DNA of 10,528 nucleotides from JBOHHR01 sp050740975 (GCA_050740975.1 JBOIEE010000262.1:1-10528); one strand, 5' to 3'; positions 1 through 7,027 are shown, numbered from the stretch's first letter. Notes: generated by a model not told the origin, from the letters alone. Numbers and translations are program-made.

Positions 1-1992
1 GATCGCAACCTCACGCCCAAGCAGCAGGAGTACGCCACCACCATCCACTCCTCGGGCACCGATCTCCTGACCCTCATCAACGAGATCCTGGATCTGGCCA
101 AGATCGAGTCGGGGCAGATGGAGGTGCAGATCGCGGCGGTGCCGTTCACCAGCCTGCGCGACTACGTCGAGCGAACCTTCCGCGAGCTGGCTGCGGACAA
201 GGGGCTGGGGTTCGTGATCGATCTCGATGAGCACCTGCCGCCGCAGATCTACACCGACTCTCAGCGCCTGCAGCAGATCCTCCGCAACCTCCTCTCCAAT
301 GCGTTCAAATTCACCCAACGGGGCCAGGTGCTGCTGCGCCTGGAGCAGGCCCGGGCGGGCTGGAGCGCCGAGCAGGAGGTCTTGAATCGGGCCGAGACCG
401 TGATCGCCTTCATGGTGCGCGATACCGGGATCGGCATCTCCCCGGAGCGCCAGGCGCTGGTGTTCGAAGCCTTCCAGCAGGCCGACGGCACCACCAGCCG
501 CGAGTATGGCGGCACTGGTCTCGGCCTTTCCATAAGCCGCGAGATCGCGGCGCTCTTGGGGGGCGAGATCAGCCTCGCGAGCCGGCTGGGCGAAGGCAGC
601 ATCTTCACCTTGTACTTGCCACTCACCTATGTCCGCCCGCTTGAGTCGCTGCGCCTGACGGGCCAGCCCTCGCCCGCCTTGATCCGCCTGCATGAGCCCG
701 CGCAAGCGGCCATGGGGGGTTTGCGCTCGCTTGAGAAGGCCTCCGGCGCCACGCTGGTCCTGGCCGACGAGAAGGTAGCCGATGATCGGGCTCAGATCCG
801 ACCGGGAGACCCGGTCCTACTCATCGTCGAGGACGATACCGCCTTCTCCGGGCTGCTTCTCGATCAGGCTCACGCCCACGGCTTCAAAGGGATCGTCGTG
901 TCCTGCGCAACGCCGGCCCTCGATCTCGCTCGCCGCTACCGGCCGGCCGCCATTACGCTGGATATCCGCCTGCCGGACAGCAACGGGCTGATCCTCCTCG
1001 ACCACCTGAAGCACGACGCGGAGACTCGCCACATCCCGGTGGAGATCATCTCCATCACCGACGAGGCGCCGTATGTGCTGCAGCAGGGGGTGATCCGCTG
1101 GATAAGGAAACCACCCAAGCGCGAGGACCTCGAGCAGGCCTTCGCCCGCATCAAGGAGATCACCGATCGTACGCTGAGGCACCTGCTGGTAGTAGCGGAC
1201 GATGCCGGTGAGCGCCAACGGATCGCGGACATCATCGGAAATAGCGACGTGCAGGTGCAGGCCGTCGCGAGCCCGGAGGAGGGGCTGGAGATCCTAAAAG
1301 CCAAGCCCTGGGATTGTGTGGTGGTCGATATGAACCTGCCACGCCCCAGTGGCCTGGGCTTCATCCGTACTGTGCGCGAGCGTCCCGAGCTTCCCCGCCT
1401 GCCGATCATCGCCTATGCCCGCAAGGCCCTGACCCGCCGGCAGCGTAGCGAGCTCCAGCGGCTCGGCGACACCCTGGTCATCGACGGGATGAAGTCGGCG
1501 GAGCGGCTGCTTTACAAGACCACCCTGCTGCTGCATCGGCCGCAGAGCAGCCTTCCTCCCGCAAAGCAACAAATCTTGGAGCGGCTCCGCCTGTGCGATC
1601 CGGACCTTAACGCTAAGAAGGTGCTGGTCGTCGACGATGACGCGCGCAATGTCTTTGCCCTGACCAGCCTGCTCGAGAGTCACCGGATGAACGTGCTCTA
1701 CGCCGAGAACGCCGTGGATGGTCTAGCACTGCTTGACCAGACGCCGGACATCGACATCGTGCTCATGGACATAATGATGCCGCAGATGGATGGGTTCGAG
1801 GCGATACGCCGGCTGCGGCGCGAGGAGCGCTTTAAGCGCTTGCCGATCATCGCCGTCACCGCCAAGGCCATGAAGGGCGATCGCGAGATCTGCCTGGAGG
1901 CGGGTGCCTCGGACTACATCGCCAAACCGGTCGACAATCAGGAGCTGCTGTCGCGGGTGCGCGTGTGGTTAAACCAACCGCCAGGGACCTAA
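1..1992 (+). CDS. Hybrid sensor histidine kinase with three receiver domains (5'-truncated by window)
   Basis: The reading frame is open from base 1, so the true start and sensor region lie upstream; 663 residues are visible. Residues 1-40 are the second helix of the HisKA dimerisation domain (ending LDLAKIESGQM); the H-box is outside the window. Residues about 85-190 are the HATPase domain: N-box N96/N100, G1 box VRDTGIGIS (D141) and G2 box GGTGLGLSIS (about 170-179). Three receivers follow: REC1 about 271-390 (phospho-acceptor D321, Lys in IRKPPK), REC2 about 396-515 (D443) and REC3 about 540-659 (D590, Lys in IAKPVD). REC3 looks fully canonical. REC2 lacks the first acidic residue, the conserved Thr and the conserved Lys. 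The family autophosphorylates on His and relays to Asp; input and output are unknown. No Hpt domain is seen. The TAA stop lies inside the tip of the adjacent MITE-like element, so the native C-terminus may have been slightly different. Confidence 0.95.
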   Translation, partial: DRNLTPKQQEYATTIHSSGTDLLTLINEILDLAKIESGQMEVQIAAVPFTSLRDYVERTFRELAADKGLGFVIDLDEHLPPQIYTDSQRLQQILRNLLSNAFKFTQRGQVLLRLEQARAGWSAEQEVLNRAETVIAFMVRDTGIGISPERQALVFEAFQQADGTTSREYGGTGLGLSISREIAALLGGEISLASRLGEGSIFTLYLPLTYVRPLESLRLTGQPSPALIRLHEPAQAAMGGLRSLEKASGATLVLADEKVADDRAQIRPGDPVLLIVEDDTAFSGLLLDQAHAHGFKGIVVSCATPALDLARRYRPAAITLDIRLPDSNGLILLDHLKHDAETRHIPVEIISITDEAPYVLQQGVIRWIRKPPKREDLEQAFARIKEITDRTLRHLLVVADDAGERQRIADIIGNSDVQVQAVASPEEGLEILKAKPWDCVVVDMNLPRPSGLGFIRTVRERPELPRLPIIAYARKALTRRQRSELQRLGDTLVIDGMKSAERLLYKTTLLLHRPQSSLPPAKQQILERLRLCDPDLNAKKVLVVDDDARNVFALTSLLESHRMNVLYAENAVDGLALLDQTPDIDIVLMDIMMPQMDGFEAIRRLRREERFKRLPIIAVTAKAMKGDREICLEAGASDYIAKPVDNQELLSRVRVWLNQPPGT

Positions 1993-2171
1993 GAGTTTGT
2001 GAAAAAACCGTCGCGAGCGAAGGGAGGTATACATAAGGATTGTTGCACGCCATCCTTGGCGCGCACCCTGCGGGCCGCCGGTTGCGTTCCCAATCCGCTC
2101 CCGGCGGACTGGTCCGAGCACCGCCGGAATGCGAGATCCCGAGTGCTGTAGGTTCATTCATAAACTCTGAG
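1989..2171. mobile_element. MITE-like element with 21-bp imperfect terminal inverted repeats
   Basis: Bases 1989-2009 and the reverse complement of 2151-2171 match at 17 of 21 positions (CTAAGAGTTTGTG... against CTCAGAGTTTATG..., both ending AACC). The element is 183 bp, far too short for a transposase, and its interior is GC-rich with no convincing gene. The tips begin CTNAG at both ends (CTAAG and CTGAG). This could be an imperfect target duplication or part of the repeats. The left tip supplies the stop codon of the upstream kinase. The structure fits a non-autonomous miniature element mobilised by a transposase elsewhere in the genome; the parent IS family cannot be named from the sequence. 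Confidence 0.6.
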
Positions 2172-2187
2172 CGCCGCCGTCCAATAC

Positions 2188-2198
2188 CGAGGAAGAGG
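2188..2198 (+). promoter_or_regulatory. Ribosome binding site of the second hybrid kinase
   Basis: A purine-rich GAGGAAGAGG run lies directly upstream of ATG 2200 and supports that start. It sits outside the MITE-like element, so translation of the downstream kinase does not depend on it. Confidence 0.6.
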
Positions 2199-2199
2199 C

Positions 2200-3861
2200 A
2201 TGGAGAGAATCCATCACGACGCCGGGTCGCCGGTGAATATCCTGCTGGTCGATGACCACCACGAGAATCTGCTCGCCCTGGAGACCCTGCTGAGCGATCT
2301 CGGACAGAATCTCGTCTTCGCCCAATCGAGCGAGGAGGCCTTGAAGCGGCTGCTAAAAGATGACTTTGCGTTGATGCTGCTCGATGTTCAAATGCCTGAG
2401 ATCGATGGTTTTGAGATGGCGCGGCTCATCCGCGAGCGCAAGAAGACGCGCGCTCTTCCGATTATTTTCCTCACCGCTGTCTACCTGCATGAGCAGGACA
2501 AGCTACACGGATATGAGCTCGGTGCCGTGGATTACATCGTCAAACCCTACGATCCTACGGTGCTGAGGAGCAAGGTACGCACCTTCATCAAGCTCAAGCA
2601 ACGTGCAGTCAGGCTGCAGAACGAGATCCGCCGGCGCCGGCGCGCGGAAGCCGTGCTGCAGAAGACCAACGAAGCGCTGGAGAGCCGCGTGCGCGAACGC
2701 ACCGCCGAGCTTGAGGCCGCCAGCCGTGCCAAGGACCAGTTCCTGGCGGCGCTGGCCCACGAGCTGCGTAATCCGCTCGCCCCTATGCTCAACATCGTGG
2801 AAGCGCTGCGAGGGCGTGGTCTCGATGACAAGAAACAGGCGCAGTGGGGGCTTGATGTCCTCCAGCGCCAGGTGCAGCACCTCACGCGCCTGGTCGATGA
2901 TCTGCTGGATGTGGCACGCATCACGCGGGGCGCGATCGAGCTTCGGCGAGAGCCTCTCGCGCTAGCGAAACTGGTGCGCGAGGCGGTGGAGAGCAGCCGG
3001 CCTGAGATCGAGGCGAAGCAGCACCAGTTGAGTATCGCTCTACCCGGTGAACCCCTCTGGGTGGAAGCCGATGCCATTCGGCTCAGTCAGGTGTTAGCGA
3101 ACCTCTTGAACAACGCCGCTAAATATACCGATCCCAAAGGACAAATCGCGCTCGCTGTGACGCACGAGGGAGAGGAGGCCATCATCCGGGTGCGGGACAC
3201 CGGGATGGGGATCGCAGGCGAGATGCTGCCGCGGGTATTTGATCTATTTGCCCAGGGGGATAGGTCGCTCGATCGCGCGCAAGGGGGACTTGGGATCGGG
3301 CTATCGCTGGTCAAGCGCTTAGTGGAGTTGCACGGGGGACGGGTGGCCGCCGCAAGCGCGGGGCCTGGCCAGGGGAGCGAGTTCACCGTGCGCCTGCCGC
3401 GGATCCCCGCACCGCCGCCAGCGGCCGCGCTGCAGAGGAAGGTCACTACGGGTCCTGCGGGCTGCCGTTTCCTGGTAGTGGATGATAACGCGGATGGAGC
3501 GGAGGGCCTCGCCTTGACTCTGCAGATGGCGGGTCATGAGGCGCAGGTGGCCTATGATGGCCCCTCAGCCTTGACCCTCGCGCGGCAGACACCACCCGAT
3601 GTCGTGGTCCTCGACATCGGGCTGCCGGGGCTGGATGGCTATGAGGTGACGCGGCGCCTGCGCTCCGAGCTTGGCCTGGTTAAGGCGCGGCTCATCGCCC
3701 TGACCGGCTATGGCCAAGACGAGGATCGCCGGCGCTCTCGAGAGGCCGGTTTCGATCACCACCTGGTCAAACCGGCGAGCGGCAAAGAAATCCTCGAGCT
3801 ACTGGCAATACCGGTTGAAGAGAATGCGGCACCATCTGTGCCCATCGGACCGAAGTGGTAA
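2200..3861 (+). CDS. Hybrid histidine kinase, receiver-HisKA-HATPase-receiver
   Basis: The 553-residue protein has no membrane segment, so it is a cytoplasmic kinase fed by an N-terminal receiver. REC1 is about residues 12-130 with acidic pair D18/D19, phospho-acceptor D62 (LLDVQMPEIDG) and K115. An Arg-rich coiled linker (about 131-178) leads to HisKA with H-box LAHELRNPLAP (H187), then HATPase with N-box NLLNNAAKYT (about 301-310), G1 VRDTGMGIA and G2 GGLGIGLSL. The C-terminal REC2 (about 423-540) has D428/D429, D472 (VVLDIGLPGLDG) and K524. All catalytic motifs are intact. The start ATG has a good ribosome binding site. The gene follows the upstream hybrid kinase in the same direction, separated by the MITE-like element, which suggests one signalling locus. 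Its kinase core and C-terminal receiver closely resemble those of the minus-strand kinase at 7901-9933, including the shared LTG(Y/W)GQ(D/E)EDRRRS signature. Confidence 0.95.
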   Translation: MERIHHDAGSPVNILLVDDHHENLLALETLLSDLGQNLVFAQSSEEALKRLLKDDFALMLLDVQMPEIDGFEMARLIRERKKTRALPIIFLTAVYLHEQDKLHGYELGAVDYIVKPYDPTVLRSKVRTFIKLKQRAVRLQNEIRRRRRAEAVLQKTNEALESRVRERTAELEAASRAKDQFLAALAHELRNPLAPMLNIVEALRGRGLDDKKQAQWGLDVLQRQVQHLTRLVDDLLDVARITRGAIELRREPLALAKLVREAVESSRPEIEAKQHQLSIALPGEPLWVEADAIRLSQVLANLLNNAAKYTDPKGQIALAVTHEGEEAIIRVRDTGMGIAGEMLPRVFDLFAQGDRSLDRAQGGLGIGLSLVKRLVELHGGRVAAASAGPGQGSEFTVRLPRIPAPPPAAALQRKVTTGPAGCRFLVVDDNADGAEGLALTLQMAGHEAQVAYDGPSALTLARQTPPDVVVLDIGLPGLDGYEVTRRLRSELGLVKARLIALTGYGQDEDRRRSREAGFDHHLVKPASGKEILELLAIPVEENAAPSVPIGPKW

Positions 3862-3917
3862 CACGGTGCTAACGCTCAATCGCCGGCTGGGTCTCAGCGA
3901 ACTTCGGCGAGGATCAT

Positions 3918-3952
3918 CGGTAAAAATTGCTGGTAAGAATGTAAACTTTACA
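3918..3952 (+). repeat. Imperfect direct repeat, copy 1, with TGTAAA-C-TTTACA palindrome
   Basis: CGGTAAAAATTG at 3918-3929 is repeated exactly at 4137-4148. After an 8-10 base spacer both copies continue into a similar GTAAA/TTACA tail. In this copy the tail is a perfect 6+1+6 inverted repeat at 3940-3952, ending 7 bases before a possible ATG at 3960. It could be an operator for a repressor of the following small gene or a chance AT-rich palindrome; no known regulator site was recognised. Confidence 0.4.
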
Positions 3953-4047
3953 GTGTTCTATGAATATGAATATGTTGTCTTCTCTCAAGATACTCGGTGT
4001 CATAGGGTTGGCACTGGCCGTGTCCTCGTGTGCGGCAAGGGATCACT

Positions 4048-4065
4048 AAGCGCGAGCTTGCGCTT
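4048..4065 (+). terminator. Short hairpin at the mini-lipoprotein stop codon (weak terminator candidate)
   Basis: AAGCGC at 4048-4053 pairs with GCGCTT at 4060-4065 around a six-base loop, and the stem begins within the stop codon. It is followed by TATTA rather than a run of T, so termination would be weak at best. If the region is a pseudogene the hairpin may be fortuitous. Confidence 0.2.
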
Positions 4066-4136
4066 TATTACCAGGAGATCGCCCAATGGATCCAACCGCA
4101 TCTGCAAGGACGAAAGCGCTTGCCGGACAAACTTAC

Positions 4137-4170
4137 CGGTAAAAATTGTATCTTGATGGTAAATCTTACA
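4137..4170 (+). repeat. Imperfect direct repeat, copy 2
   Basis: The second copy of the CGGTAAAAATTG motif, 219 bases after the first, is followed by GGTAAATCTTACA, which has GTAA-ATC-TTAC symmetry. It overlaps a TTACCGGTAA palindrome at 4133-4142. In one frame it encodes GKNC, so part of the similarity might be coding rather than regulatory. Confidence 0.35.
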
Positions 4171-4173
4171 TGA

Positions 4174-4391
4174 TGGCGGATGCTCTTTCGTAAGCCGCGC
4201 ACCCCCGCATAGCTTGTGTGACCGTACGCGCGCTGACCAAATCCGCGCTGTCGATTGCTGGCACTCAAGTTGCCTCGCTTGGATGAAAAGGCCAAATGGC
4301 CTTTGCGTGCCGAAGGGGTACGCCTGTGTGGGGCGTTATCGCGTTGGCTGAGCGTCCTGGATAAGTCAACAGCCGCTATGTCGAGAGAATC
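4174..4391 (+). other. Intergenic region upstream of superoxide dismutase
   Basis: No supportable gene is seen in these 218 bases. The first part may be the decayed 3' end of the broken lipoprotein gene. The rest carries the hairpin at 4287-4304 and presumably the sodB promoter, for which no clear -35/-10 pair could be picked out. Only a weak GAGAG (4383-4387) precedes the sodB start. Confidence 0.4.
4287..4304. terminator. Strong AAAGGCC/GGCCTTT hairpin
   Basis: AAAGGCC (4287-4293) and GGCCTTT (4298-4304) form a perfect 7-bp stem around the AAAT loop. It has A-rich sequence on the left and only three T on the right. It could act as a weak bidirectional terminator insulating sodB from upstream transcription, or as a structured 5' leader element about 90 bases before the sodB start. 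Confidence 0.4.
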
Positions 4392-4985
4392 ATGAGCTTC
4401 GAACTACCTGAACTGCCTTATGCGCTGACCGCCTTAGAACCTTATCTTTCCAAGCAAACCCTGGAATACCATTATGGCAAACACCACAAGGCGTACGTGG
4501 ATAATCTCAATTCCCTGATCGCCGGCACGCCCTTCGAAGCCATGGATCTAGAGGAAATCATCGTGCAAGCGCCGGGGGGCGAGATTTTCAATAACGCCGC
4601 ACAGGTGTGGAACCACACCTTTTACTGGGCCTGCCTTAGCCCGGTGGCCGCAGTCGTAGAGCCCGATGGGCTTATACGGGAGGCCATCGATGTGAACTTT
4701 GGCTCCGTCCAAGGTTTTAAAGAACGGTATACCGAGGCTGCGGATAGCTTGTTTGGTTCCGGATGGACGTGGTTGGTCAGGAGGGCCGACGGATCATTGG
4801 CGATCGAGGCGACGCGCAACGCGGATAATCCCATCAAGCATGGGCAGCTGCCGTTATTGGCCTGCGATGTCTGGGAGCATGCGTATTACATCGACTACCG
4901 CAATGCCCGGCCGCGTTACCTGGAAGCCTTCTGGGAACTCGTGAATTGGCGGTTTATGGCGCAAACGTTTACGCGCGCTGAGTGA
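4392..4985 (+). CDS. sodB: Iron superoxide dismutase
   Basis: The 197-residue product has the normal length for cytoplasmic Fe-SOD and no signal peptide. It converts superoxide to oxygen and hydrogen peroxide. Metal ligands are visible at the expected places: H27 (LEYHYGKHHKAYV), H75 (AAQVWNHTFYW), D159 and H163 (DVWEHAYYIDYR). Q71 in the AAQ.WNH motif is the outer-sphere Gln position typical of the iron form; Mn enzymes place their Gln in the C-terminal domain. The FGSGWTWLV and PRYLEAFWELVNW signatures are also present. It begins a run of redox-related genes, followed by a rhodanese and a flavin disulfide oxidoreductase. The 109-base gap to the rhodanese gene and the latter's strong ribosome binding site allow, but do not prove, co-transcription. 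Confidence 0.96.
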   Translation: MSFELPELPYALTALEPYLSKQTLEYHYGKHHKAYVDNLNSLIAGTPFEAMDLEEIIVQAPGGEIFNNAAQVWNHTFYWACLSPVAAVVEPDGLIREAIDVNFGSVQGFKERYTEAADSLFGSGWTWLVRRADGSLAIEATRNADNPIKHGQLPLLACDVWEHAYYIDYRNARPRYLEAFWELVNWRFMAQTFTRAE

Positions 4986-5082
4986 TAGATAGGCACTTGC
5001 TACAGGGCCGTGATATGCGGTGCGGAGTTTTTTCCGAGCTTCCTTGGTGTGCCCGTTGAAACGAGGGTCAAACTTTTTTTGA

Positions 5083-5089
5083 AGAGGAA
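5083..5089 (+). promoter_or_regulatory. Ribosome binding site of the rhodanese gene
   Basis: AGAGGAA lies five bases before ATG 5095 and fixes this start. It follows a seven-T run at 5074-5080. Confidence 0.6.
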
Positions 5090-5094
5090 CTATT

Positions 5095-5451
5095 ATGACT
5101 GAGCAAAATTACTCTACGATTACGCGCCAAGTGCTCGAGCAGAAATTAAGGACAGACATGCCCAATAACGAAGACCGGGAGCAAGGGTATGCGCTGATCA
5201 ATGTGCTGAAACCGGAAGCTTTCCAGCAGGAGCACATCCCTGGATCGGATAATGTTCCTCAAGGCAATGAAGCGACCTTCGAACAGCGGTTTTCCAAGCA
5301 TAAGGAGATCATCGTGTATTGCGCTTCGACGGATTGCCACGCCTCGGACAAGGTAGCCGAAGAACTCGTCAGACGCGGTTTTACCCACGTATTTGATTAT
5401 GCGGCCGGTCTGAGTGATTGGAAACGCGGCGGAAATCTCGTGGAAACATAG
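5095..5451 (+). CDS. Rhodanese-like sulfurtransferase, single domain
   Basis: The 118-residue cytoplasmic protein has one rhodanese fold. The first half carries the ALINVLKPEAFQQEHIPGSDNVP pattern, the usual 'liDvr.p.ef..gHIpGA.n.p' segment. The active-site strand and loop IIVYCASTDCHAS place the persulfide-forming Cys at C76, with a second Cys at C81. The loop is one or two residues longer than in CRSGxRS-type rhodaneses and resembles the C-x4-C-H variants. The C-terminal AEELVRRGFTHVFDYAAGLSDWKRGG matches the family end. The expected role is sulfane-sulfur transfer via a Cys persulfide; the acceptor is unknown. The second Cys could form a disulfide or polysulfide with C76. Its position between sodB and a disulfide oxidoreductase suggests a role in thiol or sulfide stress, which is inference. 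Confidence 0.88.
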   Translation: MTEQNYSTITRQVLEQKLRTDMPNNEDREQGYALINVLKPEAFQQEHIPGSDNVPQGNEATFEQRFSKHKEIIVYCASTDCHASDKVAEELVRRGFTHVFDYAAGLSDWKRGGNLVET

Positions 5452-5471
5452 TAGGCGGTAACACCTTTAAG

Positions 5472-5520
5472 ATGCGTGAGATTTTAGGCTTTTGCACCGG
5501 GGGGATTTCTAGCCACGCAT
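5472..5520 (+). promoter_or_regulatory. Long-loop inverted repeat ATGCGTG/CACGCAT upstream of the leader ORF
   Basis: ATGCGTG (5472-5478) and CACGCAT (5514-5520) are perfect 7-base complements enclosing 35 bases. They are followed by seven A at 5521-5527, then the leader ORF. The poly-A rather than poly-T tail argues against a terminator for the rhodanese transcript. The pair could be a 5'-UTR fold or two arms of a protein-binding site. Confidence 0.3.
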
Positions 5521-5540
5521 AAAAAAACAAGGTGCTCTCT

Positions 5541-5603
5541 ATGACTGGATATCTAACATTGGCGCATAAGGCCCGATCGCACGCGGTTTTAAAGAGATCA
5601 TGA
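5541..5603 (+). CDS. Leader ORF of 20 codons overlapping the flavoenzyme start
   Basis: ATG 5541 is preceded by AAGGTG (5529-5534) six bases upstream, a better ribosome binding site than the one before the downstream gene. The 20-codon frame (MTGYLTLAHKARSHAVLKRS) ends in TGA 5601-5603, which overlaps ATG 5600 of the flavoenzyme in an ATGA arrangement. This is the classic geometry for translational coupling, with ribosomes finishing the leader and restarting on the enzyme. The peptide shows no recognised domain. It could be a true leader, a remnant of a longer gene, or chance; at this length coding potential cannot be proven. Confidence 0.4.
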   Translation: MTGYLTLAHKARSHAVLKRS

Positions 5604-7027
5604 CGACGCGCGCGGTCGATGTGGCCATCATAGGGGCGGGCACTGCGGGTTTATCAGCTCGCCGCGAGGCCGCAAAGGCAGGGATCCGTGTGGTACTGAT
5701 TGAATCGGGGCCGTACGGGACCACTTGTGCGCGTATCGGATGCATGCCCTCAAAGCTTTTCATCGCTGCAGCGGAGATGGCGCATGCGCTAATGGCAGCA
5801 GGCGAATTTGGCATAAACATTACGAACGGGGCGCGCGTCGATGGGCGAGCCGTCATGCGCCGCGTGCAGCGCGAGCGAGACCGCTTCGTCAGGGGCGTGC
5901 TCGACTCCGTAAAAGAGATCCCGGATAACCAACTTGTGCGCGGCTATGCGCGTTTCGTAGGCCGTAACACCCTGGAAATTGACGACGGCACACGGATCGA
6001 AGCGAGGGCGATCGTGATCGCGACCGGTTCCTATCCATCGATCCCGTCCTCATTGCAGCCGGTTCGTGAGCAGGTGCTGGTCAGCGACGATTTATTCGAG
6101 TGGCAAGACCTGCCAGCCTCCATAGCGCTGATCGGCGCCGGATCGGTTGGTTTGGAGCTAGGGCAAGCCTTGCATCGGCTGGGCGTACGCACGTGCTTAT
6201 TCAGCCAAGGGGATAGCATCGGCCCGTTGCACGACCCACTGGTCAACGAAGTCGCCAAAACCATCATCGCCCACGAGTTGCCCCTATTGTTGAACGCGGA
6301 AACCGAGTTTGAAGAGGACGGCAATCGTGTGCGCGTGCGTTGGCGAAGCAATGGAGGCGAAGGTGAAGAAAGCTTCCAGCGGATCCTGTCGGCGACTGGC
6401 CGGCCGCCCAACCTTGAGCGACTTGACCTTGAGCGGACAGGGCTCGAGTTCGATGAATGCGGATCACCGCGTTTTGATCCCCAAACGATGCAATGCGGAG
6501 ATACCCCGATTTTCATCGCCGGTGACGTCAACGGGTATCGCCCTCTGTTGCACGAGGCGGCGGATGAAGGGCGCATCGCGGGCATCAACGCAGCCTCCTG
6601 GCCGACAGTCCAGGCCAAGACGCGCCGAACCCCTTTGGCCATTGTCTTCACCGATCCTCAGCTCGCTGTTGTGGGCACCGGATTTCCGGGTCTCGATGAG
6701 AGCGTCGCCATCGGAAGCGTCGACTACCGCGACCAAGGTCGCGCTCGCGTTATCGGCAAAAACGCCGGCTTGGTCCGCATCTATGCCCGGCGTGAGAGCG
6801 GAACCTTGGTGGGTGCCGAGATGGTGGGACCGCGTGTCGAGCACTTGGCACATTTGCTCGCCTGGGCGATACAGAGGGGCTTGACTGCGGCTGACATTCT
6901 CGATCTGCCTTTCTACCACCCGACCGTGGAAGAGGGGATCCGCACTGCCCTCCGAGCGCTCTGCTCTGAGCTCAAAACTATGCCTCCAGAGCGCCCTGCG
7001 GACCTGGAGTGCGGTCCGGGCAGCTAA
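5600..7027 (+). CDS. Dihydrolipoamide-dehydrogenase-like FAD/NAD disulfide oxidoreductase
   Basis: The 475-residue protein is a class I pyridine nucleotide-disulfide oxidoreductase. The N-terminal FAD-binding motif is GAGTAG (about residues 12-17). The redox-active disulfide is C43/C48 in GTTCARIGCMPSK. The NAD(P)-binding motif is IGAGSVGLELGQALHRLG, the second FAD motif is TPIFIAGDVNG, and the C-terminal dimer-interface dyad is H440/E445 in FYHPTVEEG. The strand after the NAD motif ends FSQGDSIGPLHDP rather than in the acidic residue of classical Lpd, as in the non-E3 lipoamide dehydrogenase-like branch. No 2-oxoacid dehydrogenase subunits are nearby, so it is probably not an E3 subunit. Its substrate could be a small disulfide or lipoyl-like partner. 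The last 17 or so residues extend past the usual end and run into a hemerythrin remnant in another frame. The start overlaps the leader ORF; its own ribosome site (AAAGAG) is modest. Confidence 0.92.
   Translation: MTTRAVDVAIIGAGTAGLSARREAAKAGIRVVLIESGPYGTTCARIGCMPSKLFIAAAEMAHALMAAGEFGINITNGARVDGRAVMRRVQRERDRFVRGVLDSVKEIPDNQLVRGYARFVGRNTLEIDDGTRIEARAIVIATGSYPSIPSSLQPVREQVLVSDDLFEWQDLPASIALIGAGSVGLELGQALHRLGVRTCLFSQGDSIGPLHDPLVNEVAKTIIAHELPLLLNAETEFEEDGNRVRVRWRSNGGEGEESFQRILSATGRPPNLERLDLERTGLEFDECGSPRFDPQTMQCGDTPIFIAGDVNGYRPLLHEAADEGRIAGINAASWPTVQAKTRRTPLAIVFTDPQLAVVGTGFPGLDESVAIGSVDYRDQGRARVIGKNAGLVRIYARRESGTLVGAEMVGPRVEHLAHLLAWAIQRGLTAADILDLPFYHPTVEEGIRTALRALCSELKTMPPERPADLECGPGS

Larger units (their letters stand above)
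3960..4173 (+). pseudogene. Broken small lipoprotein gene with possible TolA/TonB-like C-terminal half
   Basis: ATG 3960 opens a 29-codon ORF to TAA 4047-4049. It reads as a lipoprotein signal peptide: MNMNMLSSLK, a hydrophobic core GVIGLALA, and lipobox VSSC with Cys at residue 24. Only five residues follow the Cys. Moving one base forward at the stop, the frame continues from 4048 to TGA 4171-4173 as KRELALYYQEIAQWIQPHL, a linker, then GKNCILMVNLT. This pattern (Y..EI...I, P..L.GK.C.L.V.L) resembles the start of the TolA/TonB C-terminal fold. I infer a frameshifted lipoprotein whose 3' end has also decayed. The alternative is a genuine 29-residue mini-lipoprotein. No good ribosome binding site precedes ATG 3960, which weakens expression. 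The signal peptide is clear; the TolA-like assignment is tentative. Confidence 0.4.

Noticed and set aside
1856..2161. Minus-strand frame of 101 codons across the kinase end and the MITE-like element
   Set aside because: It spans the inverted-repeat element and the antisense of a conserved receiver domain. It shows no domain or ribosome site and is best explained as a chance frame.
2040..2255. Plus-strand frame of 71 codons inside the MITE-like element
   Set aside because: It runs out of frame into the start of the second kinase and has no recognisable protein features.
3710..4156. Plus-strand frame of 148 codons overlapping the second kinase's 3' end
   Set aside because: Its first 50 residues are the antiphase of the conserved receiver domain and the rest shows no conserved pattern. 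The lipoprotein and TolA-like signals lie in the other two frames.
5022..5038. Possible terminator after sodB (CGGA...TCCG around a T run)
   Set aside because: The stem is only about four base pairs and the T run is in the loop rather than after the stem.
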